Below are positions 50,739-59,430 of a DNA stretch of 64,000 nucleotides, in pieces; position 1 is the stretch's first letter, and every line of letters starts with the position of its first letter. The position numbers and the translations under genes were made by a program. The DNA comes from Pedobacter cryoconitis (lineage in GTDB: Bacteria > Bacteroidota > Bacteroidia > Sphingobacteriales > Sphingobacteriaceae), in contig NZ_QLLR01000028.1 in NCBI RefSeq assembly GCF_003259615.1, positions 1 to 64,000 of the forward strand. The letters are read 5' to 3'. The notes beneath the pieces are model-generated. The model made no database searches, had not been told where the DNA came from, and was given only the letters and a program-made list of their open reading frames with translations.

Positions 50739-50825
50739 CTATCTGTTAAACCAATAATAGAGTTTGGTCAGTCCCAGTTTTTTAATGATTAATCCCGGAA
50801 GGAGGAATACTTTGATCGCTTTCAT
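50739..50825 (-). CDS. Possible 28-residue membrane-active small protein
   Basis: In the 347-base gap before the DPP-IV-like gene, the minus strand has ATG 50823-50825 to TAG 50739-50741: MKAIKVFLLPGLIIKKLGLT then KLYYWFNR. It is amphipathic and basic, the kind of short ORF that looks translated rather than random. No family known to me; the rest of the gap shows only the promoter element at 50956. Confidence 0.35.
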   Translation of the reverse strand: MKAIKVFLLPGLIIKKLGLTKLYYWFNR

Positions 50826-50955
50826 AAAATATAACCAGATGAATTAATTACAGTATTAACATAATTTAACATTTATTATTGTGCTGATACGAAAAATTAG
50901 TTTATCAAGGCATTTTCCAAATTGGGTAAAATTCATCCCGCTAAGCCATAATTGC

Positions 50956-50963
50956 TATATTTG
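50956..50963 (+). promoter_or_regulatory. -7 element of the DPP-IV-like gene
   Basis: TATATTTG (TAnnTTTG), 18 nt before ATG 50982. Confidence 0.5.
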
Positions 50964-50981
50964 GCCATCAAATTCAAATCA

Positions 50982-53135
50982 ATGAAGAAACTAGTTTTAT
51001 TCGCCGTATTGCTTTCTGCCGCTGTAATTGTAAACGGTCAGCAGAAAAATCTGAGCATGACCGATGCCATGTTCAATGCACGTACGACGCTTGCCCCACA
51101 AAAATTAAATAAACTGCAATTCCTTTACGGAAAAGAAGATTATGTATATAGTAAAGCTGTAAATGGGGGAACGGCCTGGTTTACAGGGAGTGCAGCAGCA
51201 AAAGAAGAAAAACTATTATTGAACTTAACTCAACTCAATCAAAAACTACGTTCAGCAAAGCAGGATACCTTAAAGGCGATGCCTGATATTTCTTTCAACC
51301 AGGGAGCAGACTGGATTATTCCTGTGAGCGGGGCATCCTTAGCTTATAACCCGGTAAAAAATACTTTCACCACTTTGATGGACTGTAAACTGGCCGGTCA
51401 AAGTAAAGCAGAAAGAAGTGTTGCCGGTTATACCGCTTACCTGGATCATTACAATTTATTTGTGAACGATGGGAAAACAGCCAGACAAGTAACCACTGAT
51501 GGCACCAACGATATAGTTTATGCTTCATCAGTACACCGTGACGAATTTGGAATTACAAAAGGGACTTTCTGGAGTAACCAAGGTAAAAAACTTGCTTTTT
51601 ACCGGATGGATCAAAGTATGGTTTCGGATTATCCAATTATTGACTGGACCACCCGTCCTGCAAAAAATATCAATATTAAATATCCTATGGCGGGGGATAA
51701 AATCCATGAAGTAACCGTAGGTGTTTACAATGCCGAAACCCAGACTGTTGTTTATCTTCAAACCGGCCAGCCTGCAGAACAATACCTTACTAATATCGCC
51801 TGGAGCCCGGATGATAAATTTGTATATATCGCTGTTTTAAACCGCGGACAAAATCATATGGAATTTAAGCAGTTTGATGCGCAAACCGGTCACTCTATAA
51901 AAACACTTTTCGAAGAGCGGGATGAGAAATATGTAGAACCACTTGTTCCGGCATTATTCCTTAAAAATGATCCTCAGCAATTTATCTGGCAAAGTAACCG
52001 TGATGGATGGAATCAATTATACTTATACAATACCAGCGGTAAACTGGTTAAACAATTGACTAAAGGAAACTGGGAAGTTACTGAAGTAAAAGGCTTTGAT
52101 GCAGCAGGTGAGAATTTATTTTATGTTTCCACAGCTGAATCTCCGATTACCAGGAACCTGTATGTCGTGAATATCAAATCTGGTCAGTCGAAGAGAATTA
52201 CCTCAGGTTTTGCAGTACATAAACCAGAAATCAGTACTTCGGGAAATACAGTCCTTGATAATTTCAGCTCCACTAAAAATCCCGGTACTATTGAACTGCT
52301 GGACGTTAAAAAAGGAGCGAAGAAATTAATCTTCCAATCAGCAGATCCGCTGAAGGATTATACTTTGGGTGCGTCTTCAATTTTTACGATCAAAGGGAAA
52401 AATGGCGATCCTATCTATTGTAATTTATTCAAGCCTGTAGCGCTCGACAGCACTAAAAAACATCCTGTCATAGTTTACTGGTATGGTGGCTCGCATGCGC
52501 AATTAATTCTTGACCAGTGGAATGCAGGGGGTAGTAATTACTGGTTCCAATATCTTGCGGAACAAGGTTTTGTGGTGATGGTCATTGATACCAGGGGAAG
52601 TGATAACCGTGGAAAAGCATTTGAACAGGCTATGTTCAGAAAAGTAGGTGATGTGCAGATAGAAGATATGATGTCTGCTGTAGACTATCTGAAAGGACTA
52701 TCTTATACTGATGAGAAAAATATGGGGCTGTTTGGCTGGAGTTTCGGAGGTTTCAATACGGTAGATTTTATGCTGAACCATCCTGATGTTTTTAAAGCGG
52801 CAGTAGCTGGCGGAGCTGTGACCAACTGGAATTTCTACGAAGCGATGTATACAGAACGTTATATGGATACACCACAGGAAAATCCTGAAGGTTATGCGGC
52901 AACGGATCTGACGAATCAGATTCAAAAACTAAAAGGTAAATTATTGCTTATTCATGGATTACAGGATAATGTAGTAGTGCAGCAACATACCGTTGATCTG
53001 GTAAAAAAGGCTGTAGATAACAATATACAACTGGATTATATGATTTATCCGGGACATGAACACAATGTATTGGGTAAAGACAGAACTCATCTTTACCAGA
53101 AAGTAACAGATTATTTTATGCAAAATCTTAAATAG
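50982..53135 (+). CDS. S9 family dipeptidyl peptidase IV-like, secreted
   Basis: 717 residues, ATG 50982 with signal peptide LVLFAVLLSAAVIVNGQQ; a longer frame upstream lacks one. The DPP-IV beta-propeller domain (about 90-450: KLAFYRMDQSMVSDYPIIDW) precedes the hydrolase domain with LFGWSFGGFNT (Ser587), LLIHGLQDNVV (Asp) and YPGHEHNV (His). It removes N-terminal dipeptides, typically Xaa-Pro, in the periplasm. The acetyltransferase gene starts 4 nt after it, so both may share a transcript. Confidence 0.93.
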   Translation: MKKLVLFAVLLSAAVIVNGQQKNLSMTDAMFNARTTLAPQKLNKLQFLYGKEDYVYSKAVNGGTAWFTGSAAAKEEKLLLNLTQLNQKLRSAKQDTLKAMPDISFNQGADWIIPVSGASLAYNPVKNTFTTLMDCKLAGQSKAERSVAGYTAYLDHYNLFVNDGKTARQVTTDGTNDIVYASSVHRDEFGITKGTFWSNQGKKLAFYRMDQSMVSDYPIIDWTTRPAKNINIKYPMAGDKIHEVTVGVYNAETQTVVYLQTGQPAEQYLTNIAWSPDDKFVYIAVLNRGQNHMEFKQFDAQTGHSIKTLFEERDEKYVEPLVPALFLKNDPQQFIWQSNRDGWNQLYLYNTSGKLVKQLTKGNWEVTEVKGFDAAGENLFYVSTAESPITRNLYVVNIKSGQSKRITSGFAVHKPEISTSGNTVLDNFSSTKNPGTIELLDVKKGAKKLIFQSADPLKDYTLGASSIFTIKGKNGDPIYCNLFKPVALDSTKKHPVIVYWYGGSHAQLILDQWNAGGSNYWFQYLAEQGFVVMVIDTRGSDNRGKAFEQAMFRKVGDVQIEDMMSAVDYLKGLSYTDEKNMGLFGWSFGGFNTVDFMLNHPDVFKAAVAGGAVTNWNFYEAMYTERYMDTPQENPEGYAATDLTNQIQKLKGKLLLIHGLQDNVVVQQHTVDLVKKAVDNNIQLDYMIYPGHEHNVLGKDRTHLYQKVTDYFMQNLK

Positions 53136-53139
53136 GAGC

Positions 53140-53685
53140 ATGGTAGTATTGAAATTTTTTACGGAAAGACTAAAACTGAGACTGGTAGAAATGGCTGATC
53201 TTGAAGCGATTCATGTATTGCACCATTTGGCTGAAACAGATCAGTATAATACTTTGGGGATTCCTAAAGATCTGGAAGAGACAAATATAATTGTAGATGG
53301 CTGGATCAATGACCATCAGAAAAAGACGATTAAGAATTACACTTTTGCCGTTGAATTTGAGAAAGGTGGTTTTGTCGGACTGGTGTCTCTTAAACTGTCG
53401 TCGTCTAAATTCAACAGTGCAGAAATATGGTATAAAATTAATGTAGATTTCTGGAATCAGGGTTATGCTACAGAGGCAATCAGGGCAGTGATCAGGTTTG
53501 GATTTGACCGCCTGAAATTACACCGTATTGAAGCTGGCTGTGCGGTAGAAAATTTAGCTTCTATCCGTGTATTGGAAAAAGCAGGCATGACTCAGGAAGG
53601 CAGGAAACGACAAATTTTACCTTTAGTAACCGGCTGGATGGATAGTTTTGAGTACGCCATTCTGGACGAAGAGTGGAAAGCCTGA
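53140..53685 (+). CDS. GNAT family N-acetyltransferase (RimJ/RimL type)
   Basis: 181 residues. 'FFTERLKLRLVEMADLEAIH' at the start, GGFVGLVSLKLSSSKFNSAE, the acetyl-CoA region WNQGYATEAIRAVIRFGFDR and HRIEAGCAVENLASIRVLEK are the RimJ/RimL order. The target may be a protein N-terminus or a small amine. It starts 4 nt after the peptidase with GGAG upstream. Confidence 0.92.
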   Translation: MVVLKFFTERLKLRLVEMADLEAIHVLHHLAETDQYNTLGIPKDLEETNIIVDGWINDHQKKTIKNYTFAVEFEKGGFVGLVSLKLSSSKFNSAEIWYKINVDFWNQGYATEAIRAVIRFGFDRLKLHRIEAGCAVENLASIRVLEKAGMTQEGRKRQILPLVTGWMDSFEYAILDEEWKA

Positions 53686-53705
53686 ATATTTTCCGCTAAA
53701 AACCT

Positions 53706-53713
53706 TATTTTTG
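53706..53713 (+). promoter_or_regulatory. -7 element of valS
   Basis: TATTTTTG (TAnnTTTG), 22 nt before ATG 53736. Confidence 0.5.
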
Positions 53714-53735
53714 CATTTTAATCAGCACCCTATAA

Positions 53736-56408
53736 ATGAGCATTTCGACTAAATACGATCCCGCCGAAACCGAAGACAAGTGGTACAGCTACTGGCTGTC
53801 AAAAAAGTTCTTTCATTCTGAACCAGATGAACGTGAACCCTATACAATTGTAATCCCTCCGCCAAACGTCACTGGAGTATTACATATGGGCCACATGCTC
53901 AACAATACAATTCAGGATGTCATGATTCGCCGTGCACGTATGCAGGGTAAAAATGCGTGTTGGGTTCCTGGAACTGACCATGCTTCTATTGCTACAGAAG
54001 CGAAGGTCGTTGCGATGCTGAAAGAAAGAGGTATCAGTAAAAAAGATCTGACCAGGGAAGAATTCATGGCCTATGCGTGGGAATGGAAAGAAAAATACGG
54101 TGGTATTATTCTGGATCAGCTGAAGAAACTGGGCGCAAGCTGCGACTGGGACCGGACGCGTTTCACGATGGAAGAAGACCTTTCTGAATCTGTGATCGAC
54201 TGTTTTATTGACCTGTATAAAAAAGGGAAAATTTACCGCGGTATCCGTATGGTGAACTGGGACCCGGCCGGTAAAACTGCCGTTTCTGATGAAGAGGTAA
54301 TCCGTAAGGAAGTGAATCAGAAGTTGTATTATATTAAATATTCTATTGCTCCTGCTACAGGTGCGGATACGGAATTTTTAACAATTGCAACTACACGTCC
54401 TGAAACGATTATGGCTGATGCAGCGATCTGTATCAATCCGAATGATGAGCGTTATACACATCTGAAGGGTAAAAAAGTATTTGTTCCTTTAATCAATCGT
54501 GAGATTCCTATTATTGAGGATGAGTATGTAACGATGGATTTTGGCACGGGTTGTTTAAAGGTAACGCCTGCGCATGATTTAAATGATTATGAGCTGGGCG
54601 TGAAACATAAACTTCCGGTAATTGATATATTAAATGATGACGGTACTTTAAATGAGCTTGCTGTGATCCTGGTAGGTGAAGACCGTTTTGTTGCCCGTAA
54701 AAAGATTGCGGTATTACTGGACGAAGCTGGTCATCTGGAGAAAATAGAAGATTATAAATCACAGGTTGGATTCTCTGAGCGTACTGATGCTGCCATTGAG
54801 CCAAAGCTTTCTTTGCAATGGTTCTGTAAAATGGACGAAATGGCCAAGCCTGCTTTAGCTGATGTGCTGAATGGTGATGTGAAGCTTATTCCTGAGAAAT
54901 TTGTGAATACATACCGTCATTGGATGGAGAATGTAAGGGATTGGAATATCAGCCGCCAGTTATGGTGGGGGCAACGTATTCCTGCCTGGTTTGATGATAA
55001 AGGAGACTGGGTAGTTGCTAAAACTAAAGAAGATGCTTTAAATGAGTTTTTAAAGCTTAAAGATATTGATGGTAAATTTACTGAGGAAGAAGCAAATGGG
55101 TTTAAGCACCAGCTTTCTGCTTTTATCAGACAGGATGATGATGTATTAGATACGTGGTTTTCTTCGTGGTTATGGCCGATGTCGGTGTTTAACGGGTTGA
55201 AAGATCCTGGAAATAAGGATATTAATTATTATTATCCTACGAATGATCTGGTTACTGCTCCTGAGATTTTATTCTTCTGGGTAGCGCGTATGATTATGGC
55301 GGGCCACGAGTTCATGGGTAAAAAGCCGTTTACAAACGTGTACCTGACTGGTATTGTACGTGATAAGTTAGGCCGTAAAATGTCTAAGTCTTTAGGTAAT
55401 TCTCCTGACCCGATTGGTTTGATCGGGAAGTATGGTGCGGATGGGGTTCGTGTAGGAATGTTATTATGTTCTCCGGCTGGTAATGATCTGATGTTCGATG
55501 AGAGTTACTGTGAGCAGGGAAGGAATTTTGCAAATAAGATCTGGAATGCTTTTCGCCTGGTGAAAGGGTGGGAGGTTGATGAGACTTTAGCAAATCCTAA
55601 TGCGCAGGCTATTTTATGGTTTGAGAATCGTTTCAATGAGGCGTTAGCGGAGATTGAAGATAATTATAAGCAGTATCGTTTGTCGGAAGCTTTAATGACA
55701 ACTTATAAGTTGGTGTGGGATGACTTCTGTGCGTGGTACCTGGAAATGGTAAAACCTGTTTATCAGCATCCGATTGATCCGGTTTCTCTGAAAGCGACGA
55801 TTGGTTTCTTTGAAAAGATTTTGAGTTTGCTGCATCCGTTTATGCCGTTTATTACGGAAGAGTTATGGCATGATGAGATATTTGGGGTCAAAGGGGAAAT
55901 GGACTGCATTATTGTAGCACCTTATCCTGTTGCGGGTTCTGCTGATATAGCTTTGTTGAAGGATGTGGAAGTGGTGAAGGGGATTGTTGCTGAGGTACGT
56001 AATATCAGGAATACGAAACAGATTTCTCCGAAAGAGGGTTTGCCTTTGAGTGTGAAGGTTAATTCTTCTTTAGCTTATGATAAATGGTTAACGATTATTT
56101 CTAAACTGGCAAATATTACTGAGGTAGATTTTGTGAGTGATAAGGTGTCTGGTGCCTCGGGTTTCATGGTTGGAAATGATGAGTTTTTTATACAGCTGAA
56201 TGAGACGATTGATGTGGATGCGGAACGGGAAAGGTTGAATGGAGAGCTTGTTTATTTGCAAGGGTTTTTAAAATCTGTAGATGCGAAGCTGAGCAATGAA
56301 AGGTTTGTACAGAATGCGAAACCAGAGATTATTCAGAATGAAAGGAATAAGAAGGCGGATGCTGAAGCGAAGGTGAAGATTATTCAAGAGTCTCTGCTAA
56401 GTTTATAA
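53736..56408 (+). CDS. valS: Valyl-tRNA synthetase
   Basis: 890 residues, normal for the enzyme. Class I signatures: IPPPNVTGVLHMGHMLNN (HIGH-type HMGH), GTDHASIATEAKVV, the editing domain (LTIATTRPETIMADAAICIN), and LGRKMSKSLGNSPDP (KMSKS). The C-terminal anticodon domain and coiled-coil arm (DVDAERERLNGELVYLQGFL) are present. It charges tRNA-Val. A 26-bp hairpin terminator follows. Confidence 0.98.
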   Translation: MSISTKYDPAETEDKWYSYWLSKKFFHSEPDEREPYTIVIPPPNVTGVLHMGHMLNNTIQDVMIRRARMQGKNACWVPGTDHASIATEAKVVAMLKERGISKKDLTREEFMAYAWEWKEKYGGIILDQLKKLGASCDWDRTRFTMEEDLSESVIDCFIDLYKKGKIYRGIRMVNWDPAGKTAVSDEEVIRKEVNQKLYYIKYSIAPATGADTEFLTIATTRPETIMADAAICINPNDERYTHLKGKKVFVPLINREIPIIEDEYVTMDFGTGCLKVTPAHDLNDYELGVKHKLPVIDILNDDGTLNELAVILVGEDRFVARKKIAVLLDEAGHLEKIEDYKSQVGFSERTDAAIEPKLSLQWFCKMDEMAKPALADVLNGDVKLIPEKFVNTYRHWMENVRDWNISRQLWWGQRIPAWFDDKGDWVVAKTKEDALNEFLKLKDIDGKFTEEEANGFKHQLSAFIRQDDDVLDTWFSSWLWPMSVFNGLKDPGNKDINYYYPTNDLVTAPEILFFWVARMIMAGHEFMGKKPFTNVYLTGIVRDKLGRKMSKSLGNSPDPIGLIGKYGADGVRVGMLLCSPAGNDLMFDESYCEQGRNFANKIWNAFRLVKGWEVDETLANPNAQAILWFENRFNEALAEIEDNYKQYRLSEALMTTYKLVWDDFCAWYLEMVKPVYQHPIDPVSLKATIGFFEKILSLLHPFMPFITEELWHDEIFGVKGEMDCIIVAPYPVAGSADIALLKDVEVVKGIVAEVRNIRNTKQISPKEGLPLSVKVNSSLAYDKWLTIISKLANITEVDFVSDKVSGASGFMVGNDEFFIQLNETIDVDAERERLNGELVYLQGFLKSVDAKLSNERFVQNAKPEIIQNERNKKADAEAKVKIIQESLLSL

Positions 56409-56411
56409 AAT

Positions 56412-56486
56412 AAAAAAAGAAGGGTCGATTTCCTTGCTTACGGTGCGAAGAGCATCCGAGGCAAGGAAATCGACCCTTCTTTTTTT
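56412..56486. terminator. Long hairpin terminator, 26-bp stem, after valS
   Basis: A 26-base arm at 56412-56437 (A7-GAAGGGTCGATTTCCTTGC) is perfectly inverted at 56461-56486, enclosing a 23-nt loop. T run at its 3' end. Confidence 0.9.
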
Positions 56487-56947
56487 ATTTTACTTTCTGC
56501 AATTTGATATGGACCATAGATGGTGTTGTCTTTTTTTGTGGTTTGTTTGGTAGTATATAAAGATGTATAGATGTCTTTATTAGGTTTTTTTGTTGTTGAA
56601 CCCTGTTCTTTTAATGTTTTGCTTATGGTGTATAGATATTTATGTTTCTAGATATATAGATGTCTTTATAATATTGACATCTGATTTGATATGTCGGTTG
56701 TATTTAGTGTTTAATCGCACTGAGGTCTTTAATTGCCTTCTTATTGCTGTTTTAAAGTGTTTTATTTATGTATAGATGTCTTTATGTATAGGTGTCTATA
56801 TGTGTTTTTGTGCTTGCGCTTCTTTATTTTTGAGTGTGTTTAAATCTATGTTTTTGTATATCTAAGTTCTTAGACATATATGTTTTTAGATATATAGATT
56901 TCAATGTGTCTTGGTATCTATGTGTAAATACATATAGGTTTCAATTA
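56487..56947. repeat. T/G-rich non-coding region with TATAGATGTCTTTAT repeats
   Basis: No gene is convincing in these 460 bases. TATAGATGTCTTTAT occurs exactly at 56566-56580, 56655-56669 and 56771-56785, with a variant TATAGGTGTCTATAT at 56787-56801 and several partial copies (AGATATATAG, TATAGATATTTATG). The plus strand is strongly T and G rich, C poor. The 61-residue frame at 56590 looks like chance. Confidence 0.7.
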
Positions 56948-57496
56948 TCACCAGATAAATGCTTTTGTGTTTTTCAGTTTTATTAGAAATAGCTTGTTAT
57001 CTTTTTTCAGGAATCTGATTAACTTATGGAAGTTCAGCAGCTTTGTATTGACTTTGATTTCTATTTGGGAGTCATTGATGTTGTCTGATACTATTAATAA
57101 ATCATAGCATTTTCGGAATAAGGAGGAGTAGCCAAGTGTGCGCTCGTCAAATGGGTTATAGAATCCTCTGGCATAATCTATATACTTAAATTTGGTAAGG
57201 TTGATTAATACATTTTTGTCCCATGGGAAGAAGTAAGTTATTCTCATTTCGTTTTTGGCTGTTATTTCAATTTTAGAACTGTGTCTGCAAAAGAAAGTAT
57301 AGAATAACAGCATGGCTACGGGTAAATTAATTAGTAAGGCCAAAATGCTGAGTTGATAGAAGACAAAAATTCCTGACGATACAATAGGAAATGATAGGAA
57401 TAGATATAAACTCAGTGGGAAGCCAGACTTGTAAATTATAGGTGCTTTAGCAGGCGATTTTGGCATAGTCCGGATATTTGGGTTTATGTCGCACAT
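56948..57496 (-). CDS. Membrane protein with possible PH-like domain, unknown
   Basis: 182 residues. Two adjacent membrane spans (about 28-47 and 49-70: LYLFLSFPIVSSGIFVFYQL, LALLINLPVAMLLFYTFFC) then a cytoplasmic beta-rich part (SSKIEITAKNEMRITYFFPW, CYDLLIVSDNINDSQIEIKV) resembling bacterial PH-like domains. Two Met candidates for the start (residues 1 and 11). Low GC and isolated; possibly acquired. Confidence 0.5.
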   Translation of the reverse strand: MCDINPNIRTMPKSPAKAPIIYKSGFPLSLYLFLSFPIVSSGIFVFYQLSILALLINLPVAMLLFYTFFCRHSSKIEITAKNEMRITYFFPWDKNVLINLTKFKYIDYARGFYNPFDERTLGYSSLFRKCYDLLIVSDNINDSQIEIKVNTKLLNFHKLIRFLKKDNKLFLIKLKNTKAFIW

Positions 57497-57652
57497 CTTT
57501 ATTATATCGCATAGGTTATTATAGCTGAACCAATCTATTATAGAAGCTAACTTAATACTTAATCAACAGGGATAGCTGTAAAAACATAGCTATGCTAATA
57601 CTACTGCTATATAAGATAGATTACTAAAAGATTTTTACAGTTTAATTTGTAC

Positions 57653-58309
57653 TTAGTTTAAAAAGCTACCGCAATAAACACTTTTGGAAACCTCATCACT
57701 CATGACATCTTTAAAGACTATAAATACCTCATAAGTCCTGCCCCTGGTCCTGACAGGACTGGAATCGAGGCATAAAGTATCTTTTAATTCGTCTCTCCGT
57801 GCCCCGCTATAATTGGCAAAGAAATGCTGGTATTCCTGGTTATATAACAGGATCATAGTTCTGTCATTTGGAGAAGCCAAACCTGTTTTATCTTCATCCC
57901 AGGTGAAATTAAACGTGTTATTTGCGACTTTAACCACTACATTTTCCGGTTTAACCAGTTCTCCGTCTGCAACCAGTATAGTATCCCAGTTAATCTGTTG
58001 CTCAGGAAACTCCCCTTTAATGGCATGCTTCATATTCACAGACTTAGCAGCATTGTTTGCAGACATATCCTGACCTTTAACTTTTTGTTTGAAACCTACC
58101 TGAAGAAAAGGGGTAATCTCATTTAAAAATGAGCTCACTACCTTCAATTTATTGGATTGAGCTTGCTGCTTCACACTTCTGACAGCCTTTTTATGAGGTT
58201 TTTTGGGTTTAGAACGCGCGCATACTTTACTCTTCCATGGATAAATTACAATGTTCCCGATTTTTCCTCTGATACCTGCCAATACTGTGCCTTCTAGTAA
58301 AATTGCCAT
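57653..58309 (-). CDS. DUF6266 family protein
   Basis: 218 residues. The N-terminus GTVLAGIRGKIGNIVIYPWK then VCARSKPKKPHKKAVRSVKQ is the recognisable start of DUF6266 proteins, common and often multi-copy in Sphingobacteriaceae; the rest is beta-rich (FNFTWDEDKTGLASPNDRTM, YEVFIVFKDVMSDEVSKSVY). No signal peptide. Function unknown. Confidence 0.7.
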   Translation of the reverse strand: MAILLEGTVLAGIRGKIGNIVIYPWKSKVCARSKPKKPHKKAVRSVKQQAQSNKLKVVSSFLNEITPFLQVGFKQKVKGQDMSANNAAKSVNMKHAIKGEFPEQQINWDTILVADGELVKPENVVVKVANNTFNFTWDEDKTGLASPNDRTMILLYNQEYQHFFANYSGARRDELKDTLCLDSSPVRTRGRTYEVFIVFKDVMSDEVSKSVYCGSFLN

Positions 58310-58788
58310 AACTATATCTGGTTTAGTATTACCAAGTTAGTTAAAGTATTGAGTAATACTATTATAATTAAATTTTAATTATAAAATAATTTATAAATGT
58401 TACACTTTTTATTCGGTAACAATTGAGTGAAATTTGAAGAGGATATGAAAGGCCTTTGAATGATGTCTGAACAAGGTAGGTTAACTACATTGATAGTCAG
58501 AGTGTTGTAATAGGCTTAATTCCTTTATTCTATGAAGTAATAGCTGTTTCTGCCGTAATTGAAAGCCCTTACTGAGCCGGTATTTTACATATTCACTAAA
58601 TTCAAATGATTCAGTGAGTAATTAATAACCAATACTTAATTATTTTTTTTGAGCTGTAATTAAATTTTACATTTAACTCAAAGAATAAGCTATGTAAAGT
58701 TGTTCTATCCAGGAAAGGATAAGCTCTTATAATGATGGAGAAACCAGCTGAAGGAGTTTTAAAAAGTAAAAAGGGTTTGATCAGGAAT
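58310..58788. other. Non-coding stretch, nothing recognised
   Basis: AT-rich sequence between the DUF6266 gene and a long hairpin. I see no convincing gene, RNA or repeat; a 62-codon minus-strand frame at 58611-58799 has Lys/Phe-biased composition and runs into the hairpin, so it is not called. Confidence 0.5.
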
Positions 58789-58870
58789 AAAAAAAACATG
58801 TTCTATGTTTCGAGGCCTTCAAGCACCCTTCAGGGCTTGGCCGACTTGAAACATAGAACATGTTTTTTTT
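58789..58870. terminator. Long hairpin, 23-bp perfect stem with nested inner stem
   Basis: The 23-base arm 58789-58811 (A8-CATGTTCTATGTTTC) is inverted at 58848-58870. The 36-nt loop can pair again (GGCC...CAAGC with GCTTG...GGCC). It precedes the stop of the minus-strand HsdR_N-type gene at 58915 and ends with T runs in both directions. Confidence 0.8.
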
Positions 58871-58914
58871 ATATTAAAGAATAAATTAAATATTGAAGAA
58901 TAAATAAAACCACC

Positions 58915-59376
58915 TTACAACAAAGAGTAATCAGGAAGTTCCTCGATAAATAGAAACTGAGAAGCAACATGATCAATCTGCGCATAACAATGCTTCAACC
59001 CATTCGTCACTACAAGCCATTTAGCCTTATGTACAGAATTATATCTTGCAGCCTGATCAAACACCCCCTGAGAAATTTTAATCGACGGAGCCTTGCACTC
59101 TATGACCATAATCCTTTCTCCACTCGTATTAAAAATAACAATATCAGTTCTTTTCTGAAGCTGATTCAGATTCAGTCCCCCTTCAATTTGTATCAAAGAC
59201 CTCGGGAATTTTTTATACGTTATCAAATAATGAATAAAATGCTGCCTTACCCACTCCTCAGGAGTTAAAACCAGGTGTTTCTTCCGCACTTCATCAAAAA
59301 TAAAGTACTGCTCTTCCTTCTTTGTTATCCGGAAAGGATGCTGCGGTAAATTCAATGCTGTAGGTGTAAATGCCAT
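58915..59376 (-). CDS. HsdR N-terminal-like nuclease domain protein
   Basis: 153 residues. The core QKRTDIVIFNTSGERIMVIE followed by CKAPSIKISQGVFDQAARYN has the PD-(D/E)xK residues (Asp in RTDIVI, E-x-K in IECKAP) as in the N-terminal domain of type I restriction R subunits, but stand-alone, as conserved in this phylum beside holA. It is probably not a restriction enzyme by itself. Divergent from holA. Confidence 0.85.
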   Translation of the reverse strand: MAFTPTALNLPQHPFRITKKEEQYFIFDEVRKKHLVLTPEEWVRQHFIHYLITYKKFPRSLIQIEGGLNLNQLQKRTDIVIFNTSGERIMVIECKAPSIKISQGVFDQAARYNSVHKAKWLVVTNGLKHCYAQIDHVASQFLFIEELPDYSLL

Positions 59377-59381
59377 TTGTG

Positions 59382-59389
59382 CAAAAATA
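59382..59389 (-). promoter_or_regulatory. -7 element of the HsdR_N-type gene
   Basis: Minus-strand TATTTTTG, 5 nt before the ATG at 59376. Confidence 0.45.
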
Positions 59390-59415
59390 ACCTTTAAAAA
59401 TTAGTAATTAGCCGT

Positions 59416-59423
59416 TACATTTG
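59416..59423 (+). promoter_or_regulatory. -7 element of holA
   Basis: TACATTTG (TAnnTTTG), 7 nt before ATG 59431. Confidence 0.5.
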
Positions 59424-59430
59424 GATAATT

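Noticed and set aside
56590..56775. 61-codon plus-strand frame in the T/G-rich region
   Set aside because: Hydrophobic content is a by-product of T-rich repeats; the 15-bp repeats cross it in different frames.
58611..58799. 62-codon minus-strand frame in the gap before the HsdR_N-type gene
   Set aside because: Composition looks random and it begins inside the long hairpin.
58915..59376. Type I restriction system
   Set aside because: Only a short HsdR_N-like domain is present, without helicase, HsdM or HsdS nearby; stand-alone genes of this kind are normal beside holA.
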